Below, one piece after another: positions 35,765-45,377 of a DNA stretch of 64,000 bases. The DNA is from Effrenium voratum. Taxonomy: Eukaryota > Sar > Dinophyceae > Suessiales > Symbiodiniaceae. Each line of letters opens with the position of its first letter. Within the stretch, counting starts at the first letter, position 1. The stretch covers positions 557,501 to 621,500 of the forward strand of contig CAUJNA010003318.1 of the NCBI GenBank assembly GCA_963377175.1. Reading direction: 5' to 3'. The notes beneath the pieces were generated by a model. It made no database searches, was not told where the DNA came from, and worked only from the letters and a program-made list of their open reading frames with translations. A program made the position numbers and the translations under genes.

Positions 35765-37868
35765 CTAAACGCGTATGCCAATGCTCTGTATGAGCCTCTG
35801 TAGTGTTTCTTTGCTGATGTATTTTGTGAACAAGTCTGAGCTGTTGTGAGTGTGTTGATTTTGAGAATTCTGATGATGTCGTGCTTGATGAGGTCTTGTG
35901 TGTAGAGAAATTTGAGGTCGATGTGTTTTGCTCGTTTGCTGGCGCCTTGTCGTGTAGCTATGCTTTTGCCTGCTGTGGAGTCTGTGTGAATGCGTAGGTT
36001 GAGCTTGCTGCAAATGTTGGTTTCAAGTAGGAAGTTCCTGAGGTGTAGTCCCTCATTAACTCCTGTGCATATTGCGTAAAGTTCTGATTCTGCTGAGCTT
36101 AGTGCTATTGTAGCCTGTGTTCTGCTGCCGAATGCAACTGTAGTTCCAAGGAAGTGGATGTTGAAACCTGAAGTGGACTTCCTGGTAGTAGGGCATCCTG
36201 CCCAGTCGGCATCGACATGAACGTCGAGATCCAGGATGTTGTTGGTGTTTGCTCTGAGTGTTGTTGTTGGTTCTATGGTGAATTTGTAGTGCTTGGTGCC
36301 GTGCAAGTAGCGTAGTAGATGTTTGACTCTCTTTTGTGAAAGTTCTGTAGGTGCTGTGAGGTCTCGTGCTAGTTCTTTTGTGGAGTATGCAATGTCTGGT
36401 CGTGTGTATGCTAACCATTGAAGTTTGCCAACAATCCTTCTGTACCTTTTGTGTTGTTCGTGGTCAAGTAGTGCTTCATCTTCTATTGTTGGTTTGTAGT
36501 GTGCAATTCCTGGAGTGTTCACTGAGTTGCAGTTGTTCATTCCAGACTCCTCGATCATGTTGTCGATGTAGGAGTCCTTTAGTCCAAGATTGCAGTAGTT
36601 GCCAAAGTGGTCGATGTTTCTTCCAAGAAATTGTTGTGATTTGCCAGGTTCGAGGTAGCCAATGCGCTTGAGTAGTACCTGCTTCTGGATGGCCTCGAAG
36701 GTGGAGTCGACAGTAGTCTTGTCACCAAGTACCAAGAGGTCATCCACGTAGACCATGATGTAGCAGTCGCGAGTCGCATTGGTGTAGACGTTAGGTTCTG
36801 ACTTTAGTCTTACAAAGCTGAGCTTTTGTAACACTTCAGCCAGGTAGTCCTGCCATGCTTTTGGTGAACTGCGTAGTCCATACATGGCTTTCTTTAGTCG
36901 CCAGATTTTGTCCTGTTGTGGACAAAGTTCTTTAGGTGGCCAAAGGTAGACGTCACGTTGTTTACCGTCGTGGTCTTTTGCGATGGGTGCGTGTAGAAAT
37001 GCTGTAGAGACGTCGCCTAGTCGCGCTATCCAGTTTGGTCGTGACATTTGTAGTGCGAGAAGTGTCCGGAGTGTCGTGAACATTGGTGTAGAGGCGTAGA
37101 CGGAGTCTTCGTCCTCGATCTTCTCTGTGTAGCCTTTTGCGACGATTCGGCTTCGTACTCCTGGTCCTTTCTTTCTGTGTACCCATCTTGTAGGTATCGC
37201 TTCTCTGATGACGTTGTCGTCGACGGTAGACGCATCTACTTCGTCGTAGACGTCATGTAGCTTCATTTGGTTTGACTCGTGTTTCATTCCTTCCAGTAGT
37301 TGTGTTTCGTCGTAACCTTCGTTGTCGAAGACTATGGGTTGGTCTTCTGAGGTGTCGTCGTTTGTGTAGGGGGTGATGGATTTTCCGTTGGGAAGTGTCA
37401 CTGCGTTAATTTTCTGTCGTAGTGGTGGTGGTTCTTTGGTTGCTTGCTCCGTTGATCTGATTGTAGTGTTCTTTGAGGTCTTCTGTCCTTTAGTTGGTTG
37501 CATTACTTCTTCCGGGGTTAAACGTCGTAATGTTTGTCGAGGTGGTGCTGGTAGTGGTGGATGTTGTCGTCCGGTTGGTGAGGTAGCCATGGGGCTATCT
37601 GGTAGTGGTCGTGAAGTTGACGTCGATGTTGACGGAAGGCGTGGAGGTGACGTAGTGCGTTGTTGTTTCGTTGCTGGTTCGGCAACGATGTCGTCTGCGA
37701 TGTTGGTCTGTTGTCCTGCATCTTGTGTAGGCTGTTTCTGCTGGATTTGCGTATCCAGTAGTGTCGCAAATGACGGATTGTAGATACTACCTTTTGGTGC
37801 CCAAGGTGTACCTGAGACCTTGTTTAGTAGTGCAAGGTCATATTTGAAGTCAGGCTGTAGTCGTGACT
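35765..37868 (-). pseudogene. Copia reverse transcriptase and RNase H (broken pol part)
   Basis: A long frame (to 35,692) covers an integrase-RT linker, the RT domain and RNase H. RT shows the WVHRKK start, AFLHAP, and the catalytic YVDDLLVLGD (codons at 36,740-36,751). RNase H shows DADWAG, SSAESELYA and HIDLKF. The typical copia C-terminus (SSDLFTKYI...LIQSIG) is in a different frame, so a frameshift lies near 35,850. Upstream the frame is open to about 37,868. Function when intact: cDNA synthesis and RNA strand removal in virus-like particles. Confidence 0.9.
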
Positions 37869-40499
37869 GTCCTTGCTTTTAGTACGCCTTGTTCTGTCGC
37901 GACGTAGTTTTCTCCAGTCTCCGAAACCTTTCCGAGCCATATGCATTTCTGCATACGTAGATCGGCTTTCGGAAGTTTCTTGTGCTATGGTGGAAGGTAA
38001 AGTAGTGTTTCGCCAAATTCGCAAATTGCTCGCTCGTAGTTTCTTCCCCAGCGGCGTTTGAAGCTTGTGTAGCCATCGGAGTGGATGACGTAGCGATTTA
38101 CAGTCCATGCTGCGTGTCGTACTATCCAAGGTGGTAGACAATGCTTTGTGGACATTGAAATGCTGTAGTTGCTTTCAACTTGCGCTTTGACGACGCGGAT
38201 TTGTCCGAGAAGTGTTCTATGTAGTCGCTCAACGCTTCCTTGACTGTTGCTGCTGTAGGATGGTGAATGTCGTACAGTCATTGAGCCGACTTTGGATGCT
38301 GTTGCTTTTAGTAGTGCATTGAGTGTGTCCTCGTTGTCGCTTTGTAGTATGCCTTGTGTTCTTCCGCATTCAAAGATGAATGCTTGTAGGTAGGTTGTTG
38401 ATCATGTAGTCCATCATTGATGGTTTGTCCGGAACCAATACCGCCATGCACAGTTGTGTAGTGACATCCACTGCTGTTAAGACTGGTATGGTCTTCGGAT
38501 CTTGTTGTGATTTGATGTAGGCAAAATCCACTTGGATGATGGGTTGTCGTGATTGTTGTTTCTTGTAGTTGTCCTGGCGTCCTTTGCCTTGCACGCAAAT
38601 TGGACACCAATTTCTGTATGGTAGGTGTGTCAAGTTGTGCTCTGCTATTTGTTGTGGAGTTGGTTGTTGAGGTTGTCGGAGTCCTCTTGCTTTGCGTGCT
38701 TCGTGATGTTCGTGGTATTGCTCTTCGTCGTAGTCCTCTTGGAGGTATTCGTAGTCTTTCTTGATGGTGAACCTTGTTGTGCCTTTCCATTGGAATGGTA
38801 GTGCGGCATTGCCCGTGACTGTCCAGTCATCTTTGCGTTGTGAGACTTCGCCGAAGCTGTTGTTTGAGATTGTAGTTCGGAAGGGTTCGAGAGTGTTGAT
38901 TGATGGGTGTCCTGGTCCATCTGTAGGTGTGAACAATGTGGTTCGTAGTGTGACGTGATGTCTTATCCAGTGTTCACCTTGTCTTTCCCAGTAGTCTTGG
39001 TTGTCTTCTTGTGCCGTTGGTGGTCGATCTATCGTTGGTTTTGCTTGCGTAGTGTCCAATTCTATGGATGGAGCTGCTTTGGGTCTCCATACCTTTGGTG
39101 GAGTTCGTAGTTGTAGTTTTGGTTTTGTCGTAGGTGTCTCTGTTGTAGGTTGTGGTGCTGAGCTTTGTCGTGGTGGTGTTGTCTTTGTAGTCAGCCTATG
39201 TGTAGATGCGACTTTTCTTCGGAATCTGGTTTCTCCAGTCCAGTCATCACCTTCAAGTCTTCTTTGTAGTTCCTGTTTGGAAAGTTGTTTGGTGTTCTCT
39301 TGTAGTTGCTCTTGTTCTTGCCCTTGTCTATTGATGATGGTTAGTCGCCAATCATCTAGTTGTTCTTCTGGTATTGGGCATCCGTTGTTGTGTGGTGTGA
39401 ACAGTGCTTTGCGTGGTCGTTTGTGGACTCGGATGGCGTAGTCACCATCGAGTTTCCAGTAGTCAGTGTTTCCACCAAGGATTCGTCTTAGTCCTTGGTC
39501 TGTGTGAGTTAGTGGTGCAATTTGTTCTTGTCGTTGTTGTTGTTTTGTCTCATGCGTAGGCTGGATTACAGCAATGGATTTTCCATTGTCTGTAGTCATT
39601 GGGTAGATGTCGTGTCCTGTAGGTATGTTGATCTTTTCTGCTCGTAGGTAGAAAAGTCCTGAGTGTCGAATAAGCTGTGCTTGTTGTTGTCCATGTGAGA
39701 TAGTGCAGTGTCTCGGGTTGAAGTCCAGTCCATATCCTCTATCAAGTAGTCTTGATGCACTGAGGATGGGGTACTTCACATCACAGACGTAGTAGGGTAT
39801 CATGATCCTGAGGTTGTCCTGCTCGTAGGGAACGTACTTGATGCCGTAGACGGGGATCTTCTTGTTGGTCACAGTGTAGAGTTGTGGAACTGATTCTCCA
39901 CAAGGTCGTAGTGGAAGATCCGGTGCGTAGTCCTTTGGGCAAACATGTGTAGACGCTCCTGAGTCAATCAGTAAGTGGTGGTAGGACTTGAAGTTGGAGT
40001 ACATAATGTAGTGAGTGATGTTGTTGTCAAGTTTTCCTCGTTTCTGTCGTTGTGTTGCTGCTGCAATGTTGAGGTGTAGTTGAGGTCTGTCCTCTTGTAG
40101 GTACTGTTGATAATTGGTGCTGTGGTCATTCCATGATGTTGTATGAGTTGCTCTTTTCCCAAGTAGTGATTTGGGTTTGTGCTTACATTGTAGCGGTCTT
40201 CCTTGTCTGATGTGTCCTATGGTGAGGTGCGACTCGTTGATGCCTCCGATGTAGTTTGCTTCACCTTCATGACTGTAGTCATTCCAGTCCCAGCTGTTGT
40301 CGTTCCAGTCGTAGTCGTTCCAACTCTCCTCCATGTAGTTCACATCATGTCCATGTCCTTCTTCTCCTTCGTAGTACCAATCCGAAGTGTCGTGCATGTC
40401 TTGAGGTAGTTCCTCATTGTTGTGCTGAGTTTCTTGTTCTTGCTCAGGATGTTGTAGTTCTTCTCCTTCTCCGATGTGCCAAACCGGCACTCTGCAATC
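37868..40499 (-). pseudogene. Copia protease and integrase (broken gag-pol part)
   Basis: The 720-codon frame ending at 38,370 has an acidic Asp/Glu/Trp/Tyr-rich linker, the aspartic protease motif LLIDSGASTHVCP (Asp near 39,965), and the integrase zinc finger HNLTHLPYRNWCPIC followed by the core (first Asp in IIQVDFAY). A tandem 4-bp duplication (GTAG on the + strand, 38,386-38,393) shifts the frame. The core then continues with the second Asp (ILQSDNEDT) and the Glu in NSQGSVERLHRT. An in-frame TAG after GETLLYLPP (near 37,987) and a frameshift near 37,868 follow. These breaks rule out a functional integrase. Confidence 0.9.
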
Positions 40500-40960
40500 G
40501 CCCAATGGCCAGGTTTGCCACATCTGTGGCATGTCATGTAGTTGCTGTTTCCTTTTGCTTTTGATTTGCCGTAGTTGCTTTGGCCTTTGTAGCCTTTGCT
40601 TGATCCGTAGCCTTTGGATCCGTAGCCTTTTCCTTTTCCTTTGTTGTAGCCATTCTTGTTGTATCCTCCTTTGTTACCTTTGTCAAATCCTTTGTAGTGG
40701 CCTTTGCTTCTGTACTTGCCTTTTCCTTTGTTTCCTTTGTAGGATCCTTTGCCTCCATATTTGCTTTTGCCTTTGTAGTTTCTTCCTTTCCTCCAAATGT
40801 TGTCCACGTCCATGGGTGCTGTTCCACCATTGTAGTTTGTGCCAACAGCTGAGCTCGCTCTTGAGAATGCAGATATGGTCTTGTAGTAGTCCAGGATGAC
40901 AACTCTGATCTCGTTGTAGTTCGTGATCTGTCCAGCACGTAGTTGGAGATGTTGTTGAAG
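40340..40960 (-). pseudogene. Copia gag C-terminus with broken zinc knuckle
   Basis: The frame reads LQQHLQLRAGQITNY, then a Lys/Gly/Tyr-rich basic stretch, then CHRCGKPGHWAIAEC. The spacing C-x2-C-x4-H-x5-C is one residue longer than the usual CCHC knuckle. Skipping to the next frame after GHWA gives a normal ...DC and leads directly into the protease frame, so a 1-nt deletion at about 40,498-40,501 explains both. Confidence 0.85.
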
Positions 40961-41373
40961 TGGCTGTTCAAACTAGAAGCATACCTCGACTCAACGACCG
41001 AGACTTCGACATGGTACTACAACTAGCACAAGCAGCTACAAGACAAATTGAAGATGCAGACATCAGAGCCCACATACGCGACCCTACACAAGCAACAAAA
41101 GCAGTAGACCTCTCACGAGATCTACACTACATCCTCATCAACATCTGCCAAGGTGCAGCAGCTACAGTGGTCAGACAAAACCGCTACAATGCCAATGGAT
41201 GTGAAACACTACGGCTTGTGCACAACAGGTTCAGCCTACCAGTAGGAACACGCAGTGTTGGCTACCTCACACTACTGGAACCTACATTCAATGAAGCACA
41301 ATTTGAAGAACAATTCCTACAGTGGGAGTATGACATCAACCGCTACGAGAAAGACAACGGCACAGCACTACCA
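40961..41373 (+). pseudogene. Copia gag core, inverted relative to the element
   Basis: The + strand, opposite to the rest of the element, encodes a copia-type gag core: WLFKLEAYL at the start, then in the next frame LHYILINICQG, ETLRLVHNRF and YEKDNGTALP. The minus-strand gag N-terminus stops exactly at ...SQYEEW, where this segment should continue. TGG and CCA at the segment ends are complementary, so the breakpoints are ambiguous by 3 bp. A frameshift lies just after EAYL, and roughly 15-20 residues usually found before LQQHLQ seem missing. Confidence 0.8.
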
Positions 41374-41577
41374 CTCTTCGTACTGTGAGTAGTCACCAGT
41401 GAAGAACGGTGGTGGCAGTTTGAACTTGTGTGGCCTTTCGACGTCTTCCTGCTCCTGTGTTGTTCCCGTAGTTGTGGCTCCTATTGTCTCCTCTGCTGTG
41501 TGCCCGTTGTCTGCTCCTGTAGTTGGTTGTGCTGATGCTGCTGCTGGTTCTCCTGACATGTCGTAGTAGTTGGGCAT
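41374..41577 (-). pseudogene. Copia gag N-terminus
   Basis: Starts at ATG for MPNYYDMSGEP (or the inner MSGEP) and reads Thr/Glu/Ala-rich sequence to FKLPPPFFTGDYSQYEEW, where the 413-bp inversion puts a TAG directly in frame. The F-x-G-x-x-x-x-[YW]-x-x-W motif is typical of copia gag. Confidence 0.8.
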
Positions 41578-41634
41578 GTGGTTGCCTGTGCAGTTGTAGT
41601 ACTTACTGCTGTTACTGGAGCTCCCCTATGCTTA

Positions 41635-41654
41635 GGATCTCAGCTCCGCTACCA
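41635..41654 (-). promoter_or_regulatory. Primer binding site
   Basis: TGGTAGCGGAGCTGAGATCC lies immediately inside the 5' LTR in element sense. TGGTA.C.GAGC is the pattern expected for priming by the 3' end of initiator methionine tRNA, as in most copia elements. Confidence 0.7.
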
Positions 41655-41823
41655 CGTTAAAATAAGTCGATACTTTACTACAAGTGCAAATGTTGTTCTT
41701 GCTGTAACAAACACAAATGTAGTTTCCCAGCATGCACTCTTTTCCTTGTAGACTCAAGGCCTGCGGTCGGGTAGTGTACATCATGCATGTACAGGGCCAA
41801 GTAGTACAGCATGATATTTGACA
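41655..41823 (-). repeat. 5' LTR (169 bp)
   Basis: Matches 33,899-34,067 at 164 of 169 positions by my hand alignment. It contains the element promoter by position; no TATA-like box is obvious. Confidence 0.95.
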
Positions 41824-42985
41824 TCTCTCTCTCTCTCTCTCTGTGCTGTGTGTGTGTGTCTCTGTGCGTGTGTCTCTCTGCGTCTCTCCCTCTCTCTCTC
41901 TGTGTCTCTCTGCGTGTCTCTCAGTGTCTCTGTGTGTGTCTGTGTGTCTCTGTGTGTCTCTGTGTGTGTGTGTGTCTCTGCGTGTGCGTGTGTGTGTGTG
42001 TGTGTGGGTGGGTGCGTGCGTGCGTGCGTGCGCGCGGGCGGGCGGGCGGGCTGGCGGGCTGGCGGGCGTGCGGGCGCGCGGGCGTGTCTGTGTCTGTGTC
42101 TCTGTGTCTCTGTGTCTCTGTGTCTCTGTCTCTCTGTCTCTCTGTGTCTCTGTGTCTCTGTGTCTCTGTGTCTCTGTGTCTCTGTGTCTCTGTGTCTCTG
42201 TGTCTCTCTGCGTGGGTGTGTGGGTGTGTGCGTGTGCGCGTGTGTGCGCGCGTGTGTGCGCGTGTGCGCGTGTGGGCGTGTGGGCGTGTGCGCGCGTGCG
42301 TTCGTGCGTTCGTGCGTTCGTGCATTCGTGCATTCGTGCGTGCGTGGGTGCGTGGGTGCGTGGGTGCGTGGGTGCGTGGGTGCAAGCGTGCGTGGGTGCG
42401 TGGGTGGGTGCGTGCGTGCGTGCACGTGCACGTGCGCGTGCGCGTGCGCATGTGTGCGCGTGCGCATGTGTCTGCGCGTGCGCATGTGTCTGCGCGTGCG
42501 CATGTGCGCGTCTGCGCGTGTGCGCGTCTGCGCGTGTGCGCGTCTGCGCGTGTGCGCGTCTGCGCGTGCGCGCGTCTGCGCGTGTGTGCGTGTGTGCGTG
42601 TGCGCGTGCGCGCGTGTGCGCGTGCGCGCGTGTTCGCGTGTGCGCGTGTGCGCGTGCGCGCGTGTGCGCGGGTGCGCGGGTGCGCGGGTGCGCGGGTGCG
42701 TGGGTGCGCGGGTGTGGGTGCGCGGGTGGGCGGGTGGGCGGGTGCGCGTGGGCGTGGGCGTGGGCGCGGGCGTGGGTGTTGGTGTGGGTGTTGGTGTGGG
42801 TGTTGGTGTGGGGTGGGGTGGGGTGGAGTGGGGTGGGGTGGGGCGGGGTGGGGTGGGGTGGGGTGGGGTGGGTGGTGGGGCGGGGTGGGGTGGGGTGGGG
42901 TGGGGTGGGGTGGGGTGGGGTGGGGTGCGGTGGGGTGGGGTGGGGTGGGGTGGTGTGGGGTGGTGTGGTGTGGGGTGCCCTGCGC
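41824..42985. repeat. Graded CT > GT > GC > (GGGGT)n microsatellite block
   Basis: Composition changes stepwise: CTCT (41,824-41,900), GTCTCT/GTGT (to 42,230), GCGTGT/GTGC (to 42,780) and GGGGT/GGGGC pentamers (42,810-42,970). Four frames are open for over 400 codons because stop codons cannot occur in such repeats. The G-rich end could form G-quadruplexes. Confidence 0.9.
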
Positions 42986-43224
42986 ACTCGCTTGCGCGTG
43001 CGAGTGGCAAGCGTGCGCGTGCGGCCCCGCAACCCTGCCAGAACCTGATCTGGAGCCTGTCTTGGCACTCACCCGCAAAGCTTTCAGCTGAAGAAAAATG
43101 ACACTGTTGGGGGGGGGGGGGAAGACTGGAACACACATATAAATATATATATATATATACACATAATATATAAAATTATGGGGGTTGGGGGCCTCCATAT
43201 CGCAATGTCAGGTCCCCAAAAGTC

Positions 43225-43281
43225 CCAGCTCCGGCCCCGGCTGATGCGGCCCGAGGCATCTCGGTCCAGCTCGTGGAAGAC
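43225..43281 (-). CDS. Exon with EF-hand loop
   Basis: An ATGAAG acceptor is followed by VFHELDRDASGRISR in GC-rich codons. DRDASGRIS is a good EF-hand loop start (D-x-D-x-S-G-x-I-S), so calcium binding is plausible if the rest of the hand is on neighbouring exons. The donor is not resolved, so the left edge is approximate. It pairs in type with the exon at 18.5 kb. Whether both belong to the alanine-rich gene is not established. Confidence 0.55.
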
Positions 43282-43782
43282 CTTCATGGGGAAAAAATGC
43301 AAGCAACCCCCTTTCTTAGAGGATACACCGAGGCATTTTTGAGTGTCCCCCTCACTTGGAGACTCCCTGGATGGCCATCAAACAGTCAGAGTTGCAGGCC
43401 TGGCAGCCGTTGGGTTCTTGGTTTGGGTTGCCCGGGGCAACCGCGCCCTTCGTTTTGTGTCCGATGTCAAAAATCGGGCGGGGGTCGGGGGTGCCCCGAA
43501 ATTGGTCAAGACACGGCTTGATGTAGCGGAACCAGAAGTTTGGCTCTCCATCCATTTCTATCATTGCGTTGAGCAGGAAATGGTCAGAACAGGGGTGAAG
43601 CCCTAGATGTAAATTCCTGCGACCCAAAAACCAGCCTTTTGAGCGGAATCTCTTTTTGGGAACCCAGGAAGGAGGTCCATGTTCAAAGGAAGTTTAACAA
43701 GAAACTTCCGTAGTACTGGAACTAAATGAGCTAGCTGCTTTGACATATAGCTATGACAGGTAGCTAGCATGACAAATAGATA

Positions 43783-44150
43783 GCTTTGACATATAGCTAG
43801 CTTGACAGATAGATAGCTTTCCAATAGGCTTGCATGACAGATAGATAGCTTTGACATATAGCTAGCTTGACAGATAGATAGCTTTCCAATAGGCTTGCAT
43901 GACAGATAGATAGCTTTGACATATAGCTAGCTTGACAGATAGATAGCTTTCCAATAGGCTTGCATGACAGATAGATAGCTTTGACATATAGCTAGCTTGA
44001 CAGATAGATAGCTTTCCAATAGGCTTGCATGACAGATAGATAGCTTTGACATATAGCTAGCTTGACAGATAGATAGCTTTCCAATAGGCTTGCATGACAG
44101 ATAGATAGCTTTGACATATAGCCAGCTTAACACGTAGATAGCTTTCTCAA
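43783..44150. repeat. 65-bp tandem repeat (about 5.6 copies)
   Basis: The unit starting GCTTTGACATATAGCTAGCT recurs at 43,783, 43,848, 43,913, 43,978, 44,043 and 44,108. It is itself a dimer of 33- and 32-bp halves sharing GACAGATAGATAGCTTT. The copies are nearly identical. Confidence 0.95.
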
Positions 44151-45377
44151 GTATAGATTTCGTGGCAGGCGCAGCACTTTCGCAAGCACTCTCTGCGAGC
44201 TGGGGGATGGCAAGATGCAGAAAACGTTGGCGCTGTGCGTGAATTGGGCTTCCGGACTGTGCGCAAACCACCTCGGCTGCGACGCCTGTACGGAGGCGGT
44301 CTCGGAACGGTCTCGGAACGGTTCTCGGAACGGTCTCGGAGACGGGCCCATTGGCACGGCCGCGCGAAGGTTTCGCAAGGTTTGAATTGCGTGGCAGGCG
44401 CAGCACTTTCGCAAGGTCAAGTATAGATTTCGTGGCAGGCGCAGCACTTTCGCAAGGTCAAGTATCGATTTCGTGGCAGCGCAGCACTTTCGCAAGCACT
44501 CTCTGCGAGCTGGGGGATGGCAAGATGCAGAAAACGTTGGCGCTGTGCGTGAATTGGGCTTCCGGACAATGCGCAAACCACCTCGGCTGCGACGCCTGTA
44601 CGGAGGCGGTCTCGGAACGGTCTCGGAACGGGTTCGGAACGACGGGCCCATTGGCACGGCCGCGCGAAGGTTTCGCAAGGTTTGAATTGCGTGGCAGGCG
44701 CAGCACTTTCGCAAGGTCAAGTATAGATTTCGTGGCAGGCGCAGCACTTTCGCAAGGTCAAGTATAGATTTCGTGGCAGGCGCAGCACTTTCGCAAGGTC
44801 AAGTATCGATTTCGTGGCAGGCGCAGCACTTTCGCAAGGTGCTGCGTCCACTCTCTGCGAGCTGGGGGATGGCAAGATGCAGAAAACGTTGGCGCTGTGC
44901 GTGAATTGGGCTTCCGGACTGTGCGCAAACCACCTCGGCTGCGACGCCTGTACGGAGGCGGTCTCGGAACGGTCTCGGAACGGTCTCGGAACGGTCTCGG
45001 AACGGGTTCGGAGACGGGCCCATTGGCACGGCCGCGCGAAGGTTTCGCAAGGTTTGAATTGCGTGGCAGGCGCAGCACTTTCGCAAGGTCAAGTATAGAT
45101 TTCGTGGCAGGCGCAGCACTTTCGCAAGGTCAAGTATCGATTTCGTGGCAGGCGCAGCACTTTCGCAAGGTCAAGTACAAAATTCGTGGCAGGCGCATCA
45201 CTTTCGCAAGGTCAAGTACAGAATTTGTGGCAGGTGCAGCACTTTCGCAAGGTCAAGTGCAAAATTCGTGGCACGCGCAGCACTTTCGCAAGGTCAAGTA
45301 CAGATTTTGTGGCAGGCGCAGCACTTTAGCAAGGTCAAGCACAGATTTGGTGGCAGGCGCAGCATTTTTGCAAGGTC
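44151..45377. repeat. 41-bp repeat with 310/352-bp higher-order units
   Basis: A 41-bp unit (CGTGGCAGGCGCAGCACTTT followed by CGCAAGGTCAAGTATAGATTT) alternates with a longer unique-looking block starting CTCTGCGAGCTGGGGGATGG, which occurs at 44,191, 44,501 and 44,853. The spacing differs by about one 41-bp unit. Each block carries GTCTCGGAACG repeats. Apparent minus-strand frames repeat the same peptide and are artefacts of the array. Confidence 0.9.

Larger units (their letters stand above)
33899..41823 (-). mobile_element. Ty1/copia LTR retrotransposon, 7.9 kb, defective
   Basis: Two 169-bp direct LTRs bracket gag, protease, integrase, RT and RNase H in copia order (PR-IN-RT-RH), all read on the minus strand. 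There is a primer binding site beside the 5' LTR and an additional ORF after pol. The copy is dead: a 413-bp gag inversion, a 1-nt loss in the zinc knuckle, a 4-bp duplication and a stop in integrase, and frameshifts in the integrase C-terminus, the RNase H C-terminus and the 3' ORF. Internal codons are A/T-ending and rich in CTA, TAC and ACA, unlike the GC3-rich host exons. LTR divergence of about 3% suggests a moderately recent insertion. Confidence 0.95.

Noticed and set aside
37873..40564. Plus-strand frames within the retrotransposon (for example 39,001-39,441)
   Set aside because: Shadows of gag-pol on the minus strand; the only plus-strand frame accepted is the inverted gag core, which has gag motifs.
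41632..43198. Overlapping frames of 400-478 codons on both strands
   Set aside because: They cross a GT/GC/GGGGT microsatellite block in which stops cannot occur. No domain, no start context, no splice sites.
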